A DNA stretch of 64,000 nucleotides from NCBI GenBank assembly GCA_001799995.1, contig MGUK01000084.1:62001-126000 (forward strand), read 5' to 3'. The notes under the pieces were generated by a model that saw only the letters and a list, made by a program, of their open reading frames with translations, had not been told where the DNA came from and ran no database searches. The position numbers were made by a program, and so were the translations under genes. This document shows, piece after piece, positions 26,324-38,100 of the stretch. This stretch comes from Elusimicrobia bacterium GWF2_62_30. Its GTDB lineage: Bacteria > Elusimicrobiota > Elusimicrobia > Elusimicrobiales > UBA9959. Numbering within the stretch: position 1 is the stretch's first letter; the number at the start of each line of letters is the position of its first letter.

Positions 26324-27763
26324 ATGAAACATTTTCTGGTTTCTGTCCTTATGCTTTGCCTTTGCGGCATTTCCGACGCCGCCTACGTGGATCAATGGCG
26401 CGGGGAGGTCAGCATAAAAAAGAACGGGGACACGGAATGGGCCGCGCTCAAGGGAAGCGGCAAGGTTAAACTGGTTTCCGGCGACGAACTGCGCACCTCC
26501 AGGGCCTCCACCGCCGAGATCTTCATGGACGACGGCACCAGGGTGAAGCTGGCCCCCGTTTCCGCTTTTAAAGTGGCGTCGGAGACCGGGGACGAAGTGT
26601 CGCTGGGGCTTTACTTCGGGCGCGTGCGCTCCTGGGTCAAGAAGTTCTCCAAAAAATTCGAAGTGCGCACCCCCTCGGCCGTCTGCGCCGTGCGCGGCAC
26701 GGATTTCATGGTGCAGGCCGACGCCGACGGCGGCACGCGCGTGGAGGTTTACGAAGGCAGCGTGCTGACCGGGGACGCCAAGGGCAATACCGGCCTGCTG
26801 CGCCAGGGCCAGTTCGTGGAAATACCGCGGGGAGGCACGTTCAAAGAGCCCTCTGAGAACCCCAACGACCCCAGCAACATGGATTCCACGCTGGGCAACG
26901 CCCGGCTGGAGGCGCGCAGGGAGATCTACAACGAGATCTCCAAGGCCGACGTGCTGGCGCGCGCGCAGGAGGAGATCCAGTCCGCGGAGTTCCAGAACCG
27001 TAAGGTGGCCATCGACGCCTTCGGCTACCGGGTGCGCATGGAGGAATACACCATACGGCCCGCCGCCAACCAGTTCAAATACGTGGTGCTCAATACCCGC
27101 GATGACAGCTTCAACTTCGGCAAGATCCTCTTCACTTTCAACAACACCCTGCCTTCCGACCTGTCCCTGGCCACCAGGAACATGCTGTCCGCCACCGGCG
27201 CCGCCAGGCCCGCCTGGGAACTGACGGAGATAAACAGCATCATGTCCAACACCCTGGACAAGGTGACCGAAGACTCCTACGGCGGGAAGATGATAGCCGA
27301 CAATCCGTCCGCCCCCACCCTCTGGACCCATTTCTTCGCTAACAGGGATTTTTACGTGCAGGGCGGGGACCAGGCGGTGGAGAACGGGGGCATGGGCAAG
27401 ATGTTGTGGTCCTATAGCGATGCCAATTCCGATAATGTGGAGCAGGCCGGGGAATACGCTTATCTGGGCGGTTCCTTTACCGTGATAGACTCACAGCCCG
27501 ACGGAACGGACGTTTTTCACAGCGTGAAACGCAACACTTTTGCGGACGGTACCTGGATACAGGCCGAGGACTTCGTCTTGTTCGACGACGGGAAGATACT
27601 GGCCGCCGGGGATTTCGCCGGCAGCCTTACCTCCGACATGGATACGGTCACGGACAAGCTGAATTTTCAGCGCGTTTATACCAGTTCCCTTTTCAGCGGA
27701 AGAAAGATAGACCTGGAATATTCGGCCAAGCTGCTTAAAGACGCCGGCCTGCTGCGGTTCTGA
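26324..27763 (+). CDS. Secreted FecR-domain protein (cassette 1)
   Basis: A 479-residue protein with signal peptide (about 1-20, LMLCLCGISDAA). A FecR domain (about 25-165) has GDELRTSRASTAEIFMDDG, VRTPSAVCAVRGTDF and VEVYEGSV. The C-terminal ~300 residues match nothing I recognise. Classic FecR proteins are inner-membrane sigma regulators; no sigma factor gene and no transmembrane helix after the signal peptide are present. A periplasmic or surface scaffold role is therefore more likely. It is the first gene of a cassette ending in a PorV-like barrel. AGGAG precedes the ATG. Confidence 0.85.
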   Translation: MKHFLVSVLMLCLCGISDAAYVDQWRGEVSIKKNGDTEWAALKGSGKVKLVSGDELRTSRASTAEIFMDDGTRVKLAPVSAFKVASETGDEVSLGLYFGRVRSWVKKFSKKFEVRTPSAVCAVRGTDFMVQADADGGTRVEVYEGSVLTGDAKGNTGLLRQGQFVEIPRGGTFKEPSENPNDPSNMDSTLGNARLEARREIYNEISKADVLARAQEEIQSAEFQNRKVAIDAFGYRVRMEEYTIRPAANQFKYVVLNTRDDSFNFGKILFTFNNTLPSDLSLATRNMLSATGAARPAWELTEINSIMSNTLDKVTEDSYGGKMIADNPSAPTLWTHFFANRDFYVQGGDQAVENGGMGKMLWSYSDANSDNVEQAGEYAYLGGSFTVIDSQPDGTDVFHSVKRNTFADGTWIQAEDFVLFDDGKILAAGDFAGSLTSDMDTVTDKLNFQRVYTSSLFSGRKIDLEYSAKLLKDAGLLRF

Positions 27764-27788
27764 GGTTTTTAAAAATATTAATTAAACT

Positions 27789-29018
27789 ATGCATAAAAAC
27801 AAACTCCTGATAAAGCCGGTACTTTCAGTATTCTCTTTCCTTTGCCTGCTCTCGCCGCTCAGCGCCGAGATAAAAATGACCCCGGTAGCTAACGCCTCGC
27901 TCCTGGGCGGAAAATACTACCTCGATTCCGAAGCCGCTTCCTTCAACGGGCGCCTGGACCTTTTCCTCTCCCCGGTGCTCAAGCTGGGCGAGAACAATAC
28001 CCTTATCCCGATCTATTCCTGGAACTATTCCGGCACGCAGGACATACAGGAGCTGGCCGGCGGCGGCGTGCTCACCCGCCAGCGCCAGGCGCATACCCTT
28101 TCCCTGAAACACGTCTATACGCGCGAGTTCAACAAATACAAGCCGCGGTTCTCCTACTCCAAGGCGCTGGTGCAGGAGACCAAGGACGAGGACTGGGGGG
28201 ACGGGCTTTTCGACTATACCACGATGTCTTTCGGCGTGGAGGCGGAGCAGGAAAAGCCGCACGGCACTTTTACCGAGTCCTACGACTATTCCCTGGTGTC
28301 CTACCCGAATTACAGCACGCTGCTTTCGCAGTCGCAAACCGTCATAGACACGGCCACTTTTAACGAGCTTGCCGCCAATGCCGGCAAGGATACCATGGAC
28401 AATGCCGGCCACCGGCTGGCGCTGGGCTATACCTGGTTCCCCGAGCCGCTGACGATGCAGGCCGGTTACGACCTGACCTACCGCACGTACGGCGACCAGC
28501 CTGTTATTAACGAGCCGGCCACCGGCCAGCCTTCTTTCAGCTCGGACAAGCGCACGGACCTGGTGCAGAACCTTAGCCTGACCGCCACCAGGGCGCTGAA
28601 GCCGCTGGTGCTCAACGCGGTGCTGCGCGGGGCCTGGCTCAGCTCCAACCAGAATTCCTACGATTCCTCCCGCACCAAGTACATCGAAGATTATTACAGC
28701 TACACCGAGGTGGGCTTCGCCCCGTCGATGAGCCTGGCCCTGAAGAACGGCACGCAGTTCGGCCTGGCGCTGGACTGGCGCCGCCTGGCCTATACCGGCC
28801 GCCTGCGGCAGGATGAGTCCGGCAATTACAGCAGGTCCAAAATAAACCAGACCGTCTGGCTGAGCTCCCTTTCCGCCAGGTACCCGGTCTATAAGAAACT
28901 TTTCGCCAGGGCGGTCTACAACTACCAGGTCTCGTCGTCAAACATGCGCTACGAGGCCAGCTACCGGTACAACTACAGGGCCAGCACCTACCTGGTGGGC
29001 GTGGAGTGGGAGTTTTAA
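27789..29018 (+). CDS. Outer-membrane beta-barrel protein, unknown function (cassette 1)
   Basis: A 409-residue protein with an N-terminal signal peptide (FSFLCLLSPLSAE). Alternating hydrophobic/polar strands run throughout (LKLGENNTLIPIYSWNY, FGLALDWRRLAYTG), with many Tyr residues and the terminal VEWEF typical of barrels folded by BamA. It resembles surface-lipoprotein or autotransporter-type barrels only in general style; I recognise no specific family. It sits between the FecR gene and the giant secreted protein. The 25-base upstream gap is AT-only apart from its first bases and has no clear ribosome site. Confidence 0.75.
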   Translation: MHKNKLLIKPVLSVFSFLCLLSPLSAEIKMTPVANASLLGGKYYLDSEAASFNGRLDLFLSPVLKLGENNTLIPIYSWNYSGTQDIQELAGGGVLTRQRQAHTLSLKHVYTREFNKYKPRFSYSKALVQETKDEDWGDGLFDYTTMSFGVEAEQEKPHGTFTESYDYSLVSYPNYSTLLSQSQTVIDTATFNELAANAGKDTMDNAGHRLALGYTWFPEPLTMQAGYDLTYRTYGDQPVINEPATGQPSFSSDKRTDLVQNLSLTATRALKPLVLNAVLRGAWLSSNQNSYDSSRTKYIEDYYSYTEVGFAPSMSLALKNGTQFGLALDWRRLAYTGRLRQDESGNYSRSKINQTVWLSSLSARYPVYKKLFARAVYNYQVSSSNMRYEASYRYNYRASTYLVGVEWEF

Positions 29019-29103
29019 GCGCTAATCCGGTTTCAGCGGGGGAAGGTTTTTCAGGTCGCGCAGTATAGATTTTCGTCTGCCGGTATTTCGGTTGGAGAAC
29101 ACT

Positions 29104-32100
29104 ATGAGCAAGATAAAAAACAGCCTCATCAAAATTTTCGTCGCGGGGGTACTGGCCGCCGGCCTTTCAGTCGCGGCCTACGCCCAGACTTATACCGGCA
29201 ACTTCACGCTGCCGGAAGGCTCTAATTTTGACGGCGGCGACAGGGACGCCGGCTGGGCAACAACCTACTACAACGGCAGCACTTACGTGGTCGGCTCCTC
29301 CTCTTCCGCCATCGGCCTCAGCGGCCTCCTGGTCAAGTATGACGGCAGCGGCGTCTGGGTTTCCTCTGCGGTACTGCCCGGCGTGGACTTCAAAGGCGTG
29401 GCGGTCAACGCCAACGGCATTTACGTGGTGGGCACGAGCGACACCGATATGGTGACCGCGAAATACGACCAGGCCCTTGTGCTGGTCTCTTCAAGAGTGG
29501 TGGGATTCCAGATTACCGTCGGGGCCGACATAGCCCTGTCGGCGGCCGGCAATGTCTTTGTGGTGGGTTCCGACCTGACCCAGCTGGATTCCAAGATAGT
29601 GATGTACGACGCCAACCTTGCTCTTCAATCCGAGAACGGCATAGACAGCGCCGGCGGCGTGGACACCGGTGTGGGCGTGGCCGTGGACGGCACCAATGTA
29701 TACATGGGCGGGTACAGCCTTAAATCGGGCGCCACTTATTTCGTGCTGGCAAAATTCGATGAGAGCAGTTATTTGAGTTCCTATTCCTCCACCTCCCTTT
29801 CCGGGGTTTACCTCGATGCCACGATCCGGGCGGGCGGGAAGCTGGCCGTGAACCCGGTTACGCACGAAGTTTACGCGGCGCTCAACCTTGCCGACGCCAT
29901 GATGGTGGTGAAGTACGACCAGTACCTGGTCAAACAGGGCACGCAGACCTTTTACAGCCCTTTCTATGCCCAGGCTTCCGACGTGGTACTGGACAGTACC
30001 GGCAACGTCTACCTGGCCGGCGCCTTTAATTCCGGCGCCGACGATTATGCTGTAATGCTGAAATATAACCCCAACTTGTTATTCCTCTCCAGCGCGGCAA
30101 GCGTGCAGACCTACGGCTACGAGGCCACCTCCGTGGCGCTCGATACCGCGACCGGCTACGGCTATGTGACCGGCGTGTATTTTTCCGACGGCAGCGGCAA
30201 CGAGCCGGGCTGGGATATGAGAACCGTTCGCCTCGGCCCGCTGGGAGATGGCGGCGGGGCGCAGCAGCCCGAGGCCACTTTCTCGGGCAACTTCGGCGAC
30301 ACCGAACTGGGCGCTGTTTTCGGCCTGACTTCGGGCCTTGAGGCGGACAACCTGGCGGTGGACAATTATACCGCCGGCGGGCCGTTCGTCTACATCGTCG
30401 GCTACGCCTCCAACCTGGTCAGCGGCAAGAAAGACGGCTATATAATAAAATACAGCAGCGACGGCGTTAAGCTGTCCTCGGCCGCTATTACGCAGCCCGG
30501 CTACGACTTTACCGCGGAGGCCGTTAAGGTTTCCTCAGAAGGCTTCGTCTACGTCGCCGGCGGCGCGGCGGCTGCCGATTCCGTCTATTCCCTTGTGGTG
30601 AAATACACGCCCTCGCTGGTGGTGGTCACTTCCGTTACCCATGGCGGGTATGACCTTACCATGGCGCTCGGTCCTACCGGAGAAGTGGTGGTGGGCGGCT
30701 TTAAATACATCTCCTTTTACGGCCACGATGCCTGGTATATCACTAAATACGACAGCGCCTTGAATTACGTTACCAACAGCAATGCGCTCTCGTTCGCTTC
30801 CTTCGATTCCACGGAAACCGTGCAGGGTCTGGCCCTGGACAGCGCGGGCAATATCTACGCCGTCGGCAATAAGTACGACAATTCTTTCGGTAATTATGGT
30901 ATCCAGGTCATCAAGGCCAACCCCGGCATGACCACCTATTCAACTATCATGCCCGGCGATGGCCTGGGCATAGGCGTTGACATACTCGGGAACAAGAACC
31001 TGGGGCACGCTTCCGTGCTTGTGGACGCCGCCGATAATCTCTATGTCATCCATCCCTCCACCAACGCGGCCACGGGGCTGGCCACGGCGATCAGGAAATA
31101 CGACACGGTCCCGGACCTCATCGGGTACCAGACTTTCGACTCCGCTTATCACGACGAGCCGCTTACCTCCGGTTTCGACCGCTACGGCAACCTGCTGGTG
31201 AGCGGCTGGAGCTTCAACGACCAGCGCGTTTACCAGGGCGGGTTCCTGCTGCTGTACAACCCGGAACTGGTCCTTATCACTTCCGGCCCCATGATGGCGG
31301 CGGGCCTGGACGCGGACATGAACCGCGATTACGTATACACTCTCGCAGGCGGCGGCCCCGAGGTCCACACTTTCCGGTTCAACCTGCCGTCTGCCGGCAA
31401 CATCTTCAGCGGCGGCGTTTACGAGGCGGGCGGCGCGCTGGTTTCCAACCTTTTCGCTACCGGCGTCGCCTACTATGGGTCCGAGGTTTATTCCGTAGGC
31501 GTGAACGGAACCGACAGCCTGCTGGTGCGCTATAACATGGTCGGAAACCTGGTCTCTTCCGCCGTTTTCACCGGCGCCGAATTCCGCGCGGTGAAAGCCA
31601 ATGCCAACGGCGTTTACCTCGCCGGCGGCGGCATGGTGGCCAAGTACGACCACAGCTCCGGCCTGGTGCTCAGCTCCGCCGCGGTGCTGCCCGGCGACCC
31701 GACCGCGAACGACCTGGTGCTGGACGAGGCCGGGAACGTTTACGTAGCGGCTTCCGAGACCGGCGCCGGCGGTTCCGACTTTAAGCTCGTTAAATTCGAC
31801 AGCGACCTGACCTATCTCACTTCCGTGACCCAGGATTTCGGCGGCTTCGAACGCGGCTTTGGAGTGGACGTGGATACGGTCGCCGGCCGCGTGTATATCG
31901 CCGGCACCAGCCTTCAGGGCCCGTCTACCTTCTATATGTCGGGCGGCTATAACACCGGCGACCTGGGCTCGCCTGTCTTCTCGGCGCCGTATGGCGGCGT
32001 TTATTCTGATCCCGAAATGAATCTCGGCGCCAAGCTGGCGGTCAACCCGGTCACGCACGACGTGTTCCTGGTGGGTTCGCTCGGCACGGAAAATGACAGG

Positions 32101-35100
32101 AAGATCCTGACCCTGAAGTATAACCAGAACCTTACCTTGTCCTCTGCCGCGGCGTTCCCGGGAGGCATGTACCAGCTCGGGATGGACGTGAAGGTCAGCA
32201 GCGAAGGCTACGTTTACGTGCTGGGTAAGGACGATACCGGCGGGTATGACTCGACCGCGCTCCTCAAGTACGATGAGAACCTGGTCTTCCTTTCCAGTTC
32301 TGCCCAATACGTGCCCGGCGTGAAATTCGTCGGTCTTTCCCTGGCCCTGCATCCCGATCTCGGCGACGCTTACGCCGCGGGCGTCCTCGATGCGGGTTCC
32401 GGCACGAACATGTTCACGGCCCGCTTTGAGGCTTTGCCCGGAGTAAAATACGTGCCCCCGCTGGCCTTTACCGGGCTTTTTGCCGAAGCTACCGGCGTCA
32501 CCGTCAACGGCGGCGGCATGGATATGGGCACGGGCGCCGCGGTTTACGGGTCTTACGTCTACGCCGTCGGCCATTCCGCCCCGGCGGGCAGCGTTATAGT
32601 CAAGTACGACCAGACCGGCAATGTGGCTTCTTCTGCCACTTACAGCGGCGCCGGGTTCATGAACGTAGTGGCCAACGGCGACGGTGTGTATGTCGCCGCC
32701 CAGGGCGATGGCACCGGCTTTGTTACCTTGAAATATACCCATAGCCTTGTCCTAAGTTCGGCCGCCGTGCTGCCCGGAGATTCCAGCGCCAGGGATATCG
32801 CCCTGGACGCCTCGGGCAACGTTTACGTGATAGGTTCCAACATGGGCGAGGGCGGGAACGACGACTACAAGATAGTCAAGTACGACCAGTACCTGGCGCA
32901 GCAGGGCGCCCCCGGGCTCTTCGACGCGGGCGGCTACGACGAAGGCCGCGGCATAGCCGTGGATAACGGCTTCATCTATGTGACGGGCGACAGCCTCATG
33001 GCCGGCGCCACTTATTTTGTGACGGCAAAGCTTAACTCTTCGTACGCGGTGGTCGCTTCCACGGTCTACGCCGGGGCTTATGTGTCCGCCGAGTTCCCGA
33101 TGGGCGAGAAACTGGCGATAAACCCGGTCACTCACAACGTGTACCTGGCCGCGAACGCCTCCCCGGCCACGATGCTGATCCTGAAATACGACCAGGACCT
33201 CGTGCCCCAGGCGGAAGAAACGGTCTTCAGCACCTCCTCCTATGCGCATGCCGCGGGGATAAAACTGGACGCCAGCGGGGACATCCACGTCGCAGGCTCC
33301 TATAGCAACAGTCTCCGGGACATCCCGCTGCTGCTTAAGTACGACCCGCAGCTCGTGCTCCTTTCCAGCGCTGCCAAGGCGCAGCCCTATAATTTTGAGG
33401 TCGTCGGGCTGGCGCTCGACACGACCACCGGCAGCGGCTATCTGCCCGGCGTTTACTTCTCCGACGGGAACGGCGGCAACCAGTCCATGTGGGACATGCG
33501 CACCGTCAAGATGGACCCGCTGCCCGGCACCGGCGTGTACGGCGTGATCACCGGCACGGTATCTTACGACGGAATGCAGACCGGCGAATCCCTTGTCGCT
33601 ATCTTCACCAGTACCGACATAATCAATTCTAACCCGTATACTTTCGCCACCATCAATACCGCGGCTAACCCCTGGGACTATACCACTCCCAACCTGCCCG
33701 CCGGCACCTATTACCTGCTCGGCATAATCCTTACCCAGGGCATGGAGGCGGGACCGCAGAAATACGACCCCTGGGACGTCCTTGGCTCCACCGATAATAT
33801 GACCGCGGTGGTCATCAGCGAGGCCGGCGTCCAGCCCGGCATTAACTTAGCGCTTGTCGACGGTACCGACGAGAATCCCAATCCCGTCTTTACCGGCGGC
33901 TACATAAAAGGGGCCGTCTCCTATTCCGGCGCCGTCCAGGGCGTCGCCCGCGTGGCGCTTTCCTCCGCTCCGCTGGCCCTTGGTTCGAGCGAGAACATCA
34001 TTACGAATATGCTCGTGGGAGCGAACAGTTATGAGTTCGGCGGCCTTACCATGCCCGGTACATACTACATCACGGCCTGGCTGGACGAGAACGAGAACTC
34101 CCAGCTGGACTGCGGCGAGTCCAACGGCGCTTACAGGCCCACCCGCGGCGTGGACTGCGCGTTCGAGTCCCGGCCCATCTTCCTGGCCGAGAATACCGCG
34201 CTTGCCGGGGCGGACATTACCGTCACGGATTTCGTTTCGGTGACCGGTTCCATCTTCAAGGACATGACGATGCCCGACGGCAACGGCGTGTTCATGGCCA
34301 CCCAGTCCGCCGCCGGTTATGTGCCTTTCTATATGGGCGCGTACATAGCGGGAACTTCAGATATCCCTTACGAATTCCGGCTCTCCACCAGCGCCGCGCC
34401 GTACGATATTACGCTTTACATAGACGAGAACGAAGATCTGAACCGCGGTTTCTTCGAGGCCTATGGCTCGACAGCCGGCGTTCTGGTCGCCTACGGCAGC
34501 CCGGTGACGGGCGCGGACATAATCCTGTCTACGCCGATCATCCCCGTCCCATCCCTCGACTGGGCGGGCGGCATGAGCTACAACGAGACCGGCGTTCCCG
34601 ACGGGTATTCCGGCCTGTTCGTGTACAGGGTGAAATACACCAGCCCCAACAACCTGGCCCCTGCGAACGGCTATCCCAAGGTGAACATCGCCTATGATGG
34701 CGTTCCCCTGAGCAGTTCGCCGTTCACGATGACGGCGCTCGCCCCTGAGGATACGGACTACTCCGACGGCAAGATGTTCACCTATACCTGGGCGCTCTCC
34801 GCGGGCTCCGGGAGCGCCGGGTATTCCTACCAGTTCGCGGCGTACGACTCCGACAACATCCCCGCCGTGGGTCCCGCCGCCGAGGCGACGGACGGACCGC
34901 TGGTTTCTGAACCACCGGCGATAACCTACGCCACGACAACGCATGTGCTGTCTGGCATCACGGCGCAGGTGATCACCAACGGCATGTCCGGCGCCCAGCG
35001 CCTGGCCAGGGACACGGCCGGCAACATCTATTCGGCGCAGGAAGATTCCGGGATCCTGGTGCTCACCAGGCGCACAGGCTCCGGAGTTACGCAGACCACG

Positions 35101-38100
35101 TTCGTGGAATTCGGCGGCGCCACGCTTAAGGATCTGGCGGTGGACCCGTTCGGCAACAGCTATATCCTGGCCGGGACGGGAGAATCGCCGCTTGTGGCAA
35201 AATTTGGGACTTCCGGTGAGGAGTTATGGATAAGCACCTTTGGTTACGGTGCGGACCCGGTTTCACTGGGCGTTTCCACCTCCGGCGTGGTTTACGCCGC
35301 GGCCAATGATACTACGGACAGGAGCATACTGCTCTACAAACTGAAGCCCGACGGCTCCGAGGTGTGGGAAACCCCCGTGCGCTACCAGTACGCGCAAGGC
35401 GCCTCCACCGATACCGTGGCCCATATCTCGGTGGTGCCCCAGTCCAATGTGGTCGCCATTTACGTGGCCGGCGCCGTGAGTACGGGGCCTATGGTCACCA
35501 GCGGCCTGCTGGCTAAGTTCATAGATAACGGCGGCGCCGTTACCTTGCCGGCGTGGGTTAAACTTTATTCCAGCGCCAGCCGGGACGAGTACAGCGAATA
35601 CAGATATGCCGTGGCTAAAGCCGTAGCGGCCGATAAGAACGGCAACGTTTACGTGGCCGGGACCGATAACCGGTACGACGCCGGCCAGGGCACCGACGTC
35701 TGGCTGCTGAAATATAATTCCGGCGGGTTCCAGCAATGGGCTTCGGCCAAGACTTTCAATTCCGACGCCTACGCCGACGACGACGTCGCGGCCCTGGCGC
35801 TGGACTCCATCGGCGACCTGTATGTTTCCGGCGGCGTTGTCGCCTGGAGCAGCGGCGGGTTTAACCTCTGGGTCGCTAAATACAGCTCCGGCGGCGTCAG
35901 GCTGCTCAGCCGGACGTACGACTATAACGGCAACTCTGATTACGGTTACGATGTTATCGCCGGTTCGGCCGCGGTTTACACTGCCGCTGAGTTCGACGGT
36001 GCTTCCGGCCTTTACGAACTGCCGCTTTCCATAGGCGCGCAGTCGGAGTATTTCACGGCGGCGGAGGGCCCCAATACGGGCTCCGTCTCGCTTGCGTGGA
36101 ATTACCCCGTTCCCCTGCCGGAGGGCTCAACGTTCTACGTGCAGTACAGCTCGGCCGCGGTGCCGAACTGGGCGACCGTGCCGCTGGTTACGGTAAGCAC
36201 CGGCGTCGCGCAGTGGGAAAGCCAGGAGTACCTGGTCGGCGGCCTCATGACCGGCCGCGACGCCAGCCAGAACATCTTCCCGCAGTACAAGTTCCGGGTA
36301 AGCCTGCGGTCCTCCGCCGGCATTTACACCGTGCTGGTCTCTACCCCCTCGAGCTACGCCAGGACTCCGTTCGCGTACGACAGCACCCTGCCGTACGGTA
36401 CGGCTAAGTTCTCGTATATGCACGGGACCACGGCCGGCGAGAATACCGGCAACGCCATAGCCGTTAGCGGCAGCTATGTCTACCAGGCTTTCGGCAACGA
36501 TTCCGGGGATTCCGTCGGACTGGGCTTCCGGAAACATAACACCAACACCTCCGCCGTAGAGTGGACCAAGTTCTTCAATACGGCTGCCGGGGCCTACTTC
36601 AGCGTGAACGCGCTCCTGCGCGACAGCGCGGGCAGTTTCTACGCCGTGGGCAGCCGCGCGTCCATAGAGGACCCGGCCAATACGGACTTCTGGATAGGCA
36701 AATTCAACGCTGACGGCGACCTGATAGGGAGCTATTCCCAGGACGTGGACGGCGGCAGCGACGAGCTGTTCGGCGCGGTGCTGGACGGCGCCGGCGGCCT
36801 CTACACCGCGGGCAAGTTCACCGATGTGACAGGAGAGAACGGGGGGGAGATCTCCGTGCGCAAGTATAATGTGGCAGCCTCGTCTCCCTACCTTCTCTGG
36901 GCTTCTACCCAGTCTGGTTCCGGCGCGGGGCAATTTGTAAGTATGCCCGCCAGGACGGGCAAGTCTCCCGCCAAGTTCGGCCAATCCGGGTCGGGCGATG
37001 ACGCGGCCTACGGTATAGCGCTCGACGTCAACAACTCGCGCCTCTACGTGACCGGCGCCATAACGGTGGAAGCCGGGAACACCGACCTCTGGGCGGCCAG
37101 GTACACGCTGGACAACCACATGGTCTCCTCTTTCACTTATAATACCGGTTCCGGCAATGCCGCGGGCTACGGCGTGGCCGTGGCTCCCTCCGGTGTGTTC
37201 GTTGCCGGTTCCAGGTCCAATGGCTCCGGCACCCCCGTGATGTACGTCGCGCAGTATTCGCTCGATTTCTCCACCACGGTGTGGGACATGGCCGAGGGCC
37301 CTGACTCCGAGTCCGCGCTGCATAGCGTGGTGGTGGACGCGAACGGCTACGGCTACGGGGCCGGGTTCGAGTCCTCCTGGGAACAGGAAGGGCTGAACGC
37401 CATCTTCGGCAAGCTGGCCCCTAACGGCAATATTGTCTGGAACCGCTACTTCAACGACGATGCCCGCAACGTGGACGAGGCCGCCTACAGCATTGTGCTG
37501 GATACGGCCAACAGGGTTTTCTCTTCCATCCGCACGGGCTCGTACGGTTCCTTCAGCCCCGGTTTCTACATGTTCCCGCAGCCTTCGTTCAATATGACCG
37601 CCGCGGAATATCACGTTCCGGGAGCGGTGAGCCTTACCTGGCTGTCCCAGGCTACCCTGCCTGCCGGCACCACCTTCTACGTGCAGTACGCTACCAACAA
37701 CGTCACCGTAGTCTGGTCGGCCGCGGCTGCCCAGGAGAGTTTCATAACGGACAAACCCTTGTGGGAAAGCGGACAGATGGAGTACAAGGTTTACGGGCTG
37801 GATAACGGCAAGAACGCGCTGGGCGCGGCCATCGGCCCGGACTATTACTTCAGGGTCTGGTATTCCACCGGCGCGGGTTCTTACACCGCCGTGCCCGGGA
37901 TCCCGGCCGCCAAGGCGGCCAACGCCTATATGCCGGAAAGCACCCTGGTTTATTCCGGCGACAACAGGTTATATACCGCCGGAGTGCGGTATATGATGGA
38001 CAACGGGTTGACGCTGAACGGCGCGGTGCGCGGGCCTTTGGGCAATATCTATTCCGTGGTCAACGCCATGCAGGGCGAGTCAAGCCTGTTCGCGCTGCGC

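Noticed and set aside
26324-27763. FecR protein as a sigma-factor (FecI/FecR) regulatory system
   Set aside because: There is no sigma factor gene nearby, no mid-protein transmembrane helix, and a cleavable signal peptide instead.
30940-32742. A 600-codon antisense open frame opposite the giant gene
   Set aside because: Its His/Gly/Val-rich composition is typical of a shadow frame, with no ribosome site or family match.
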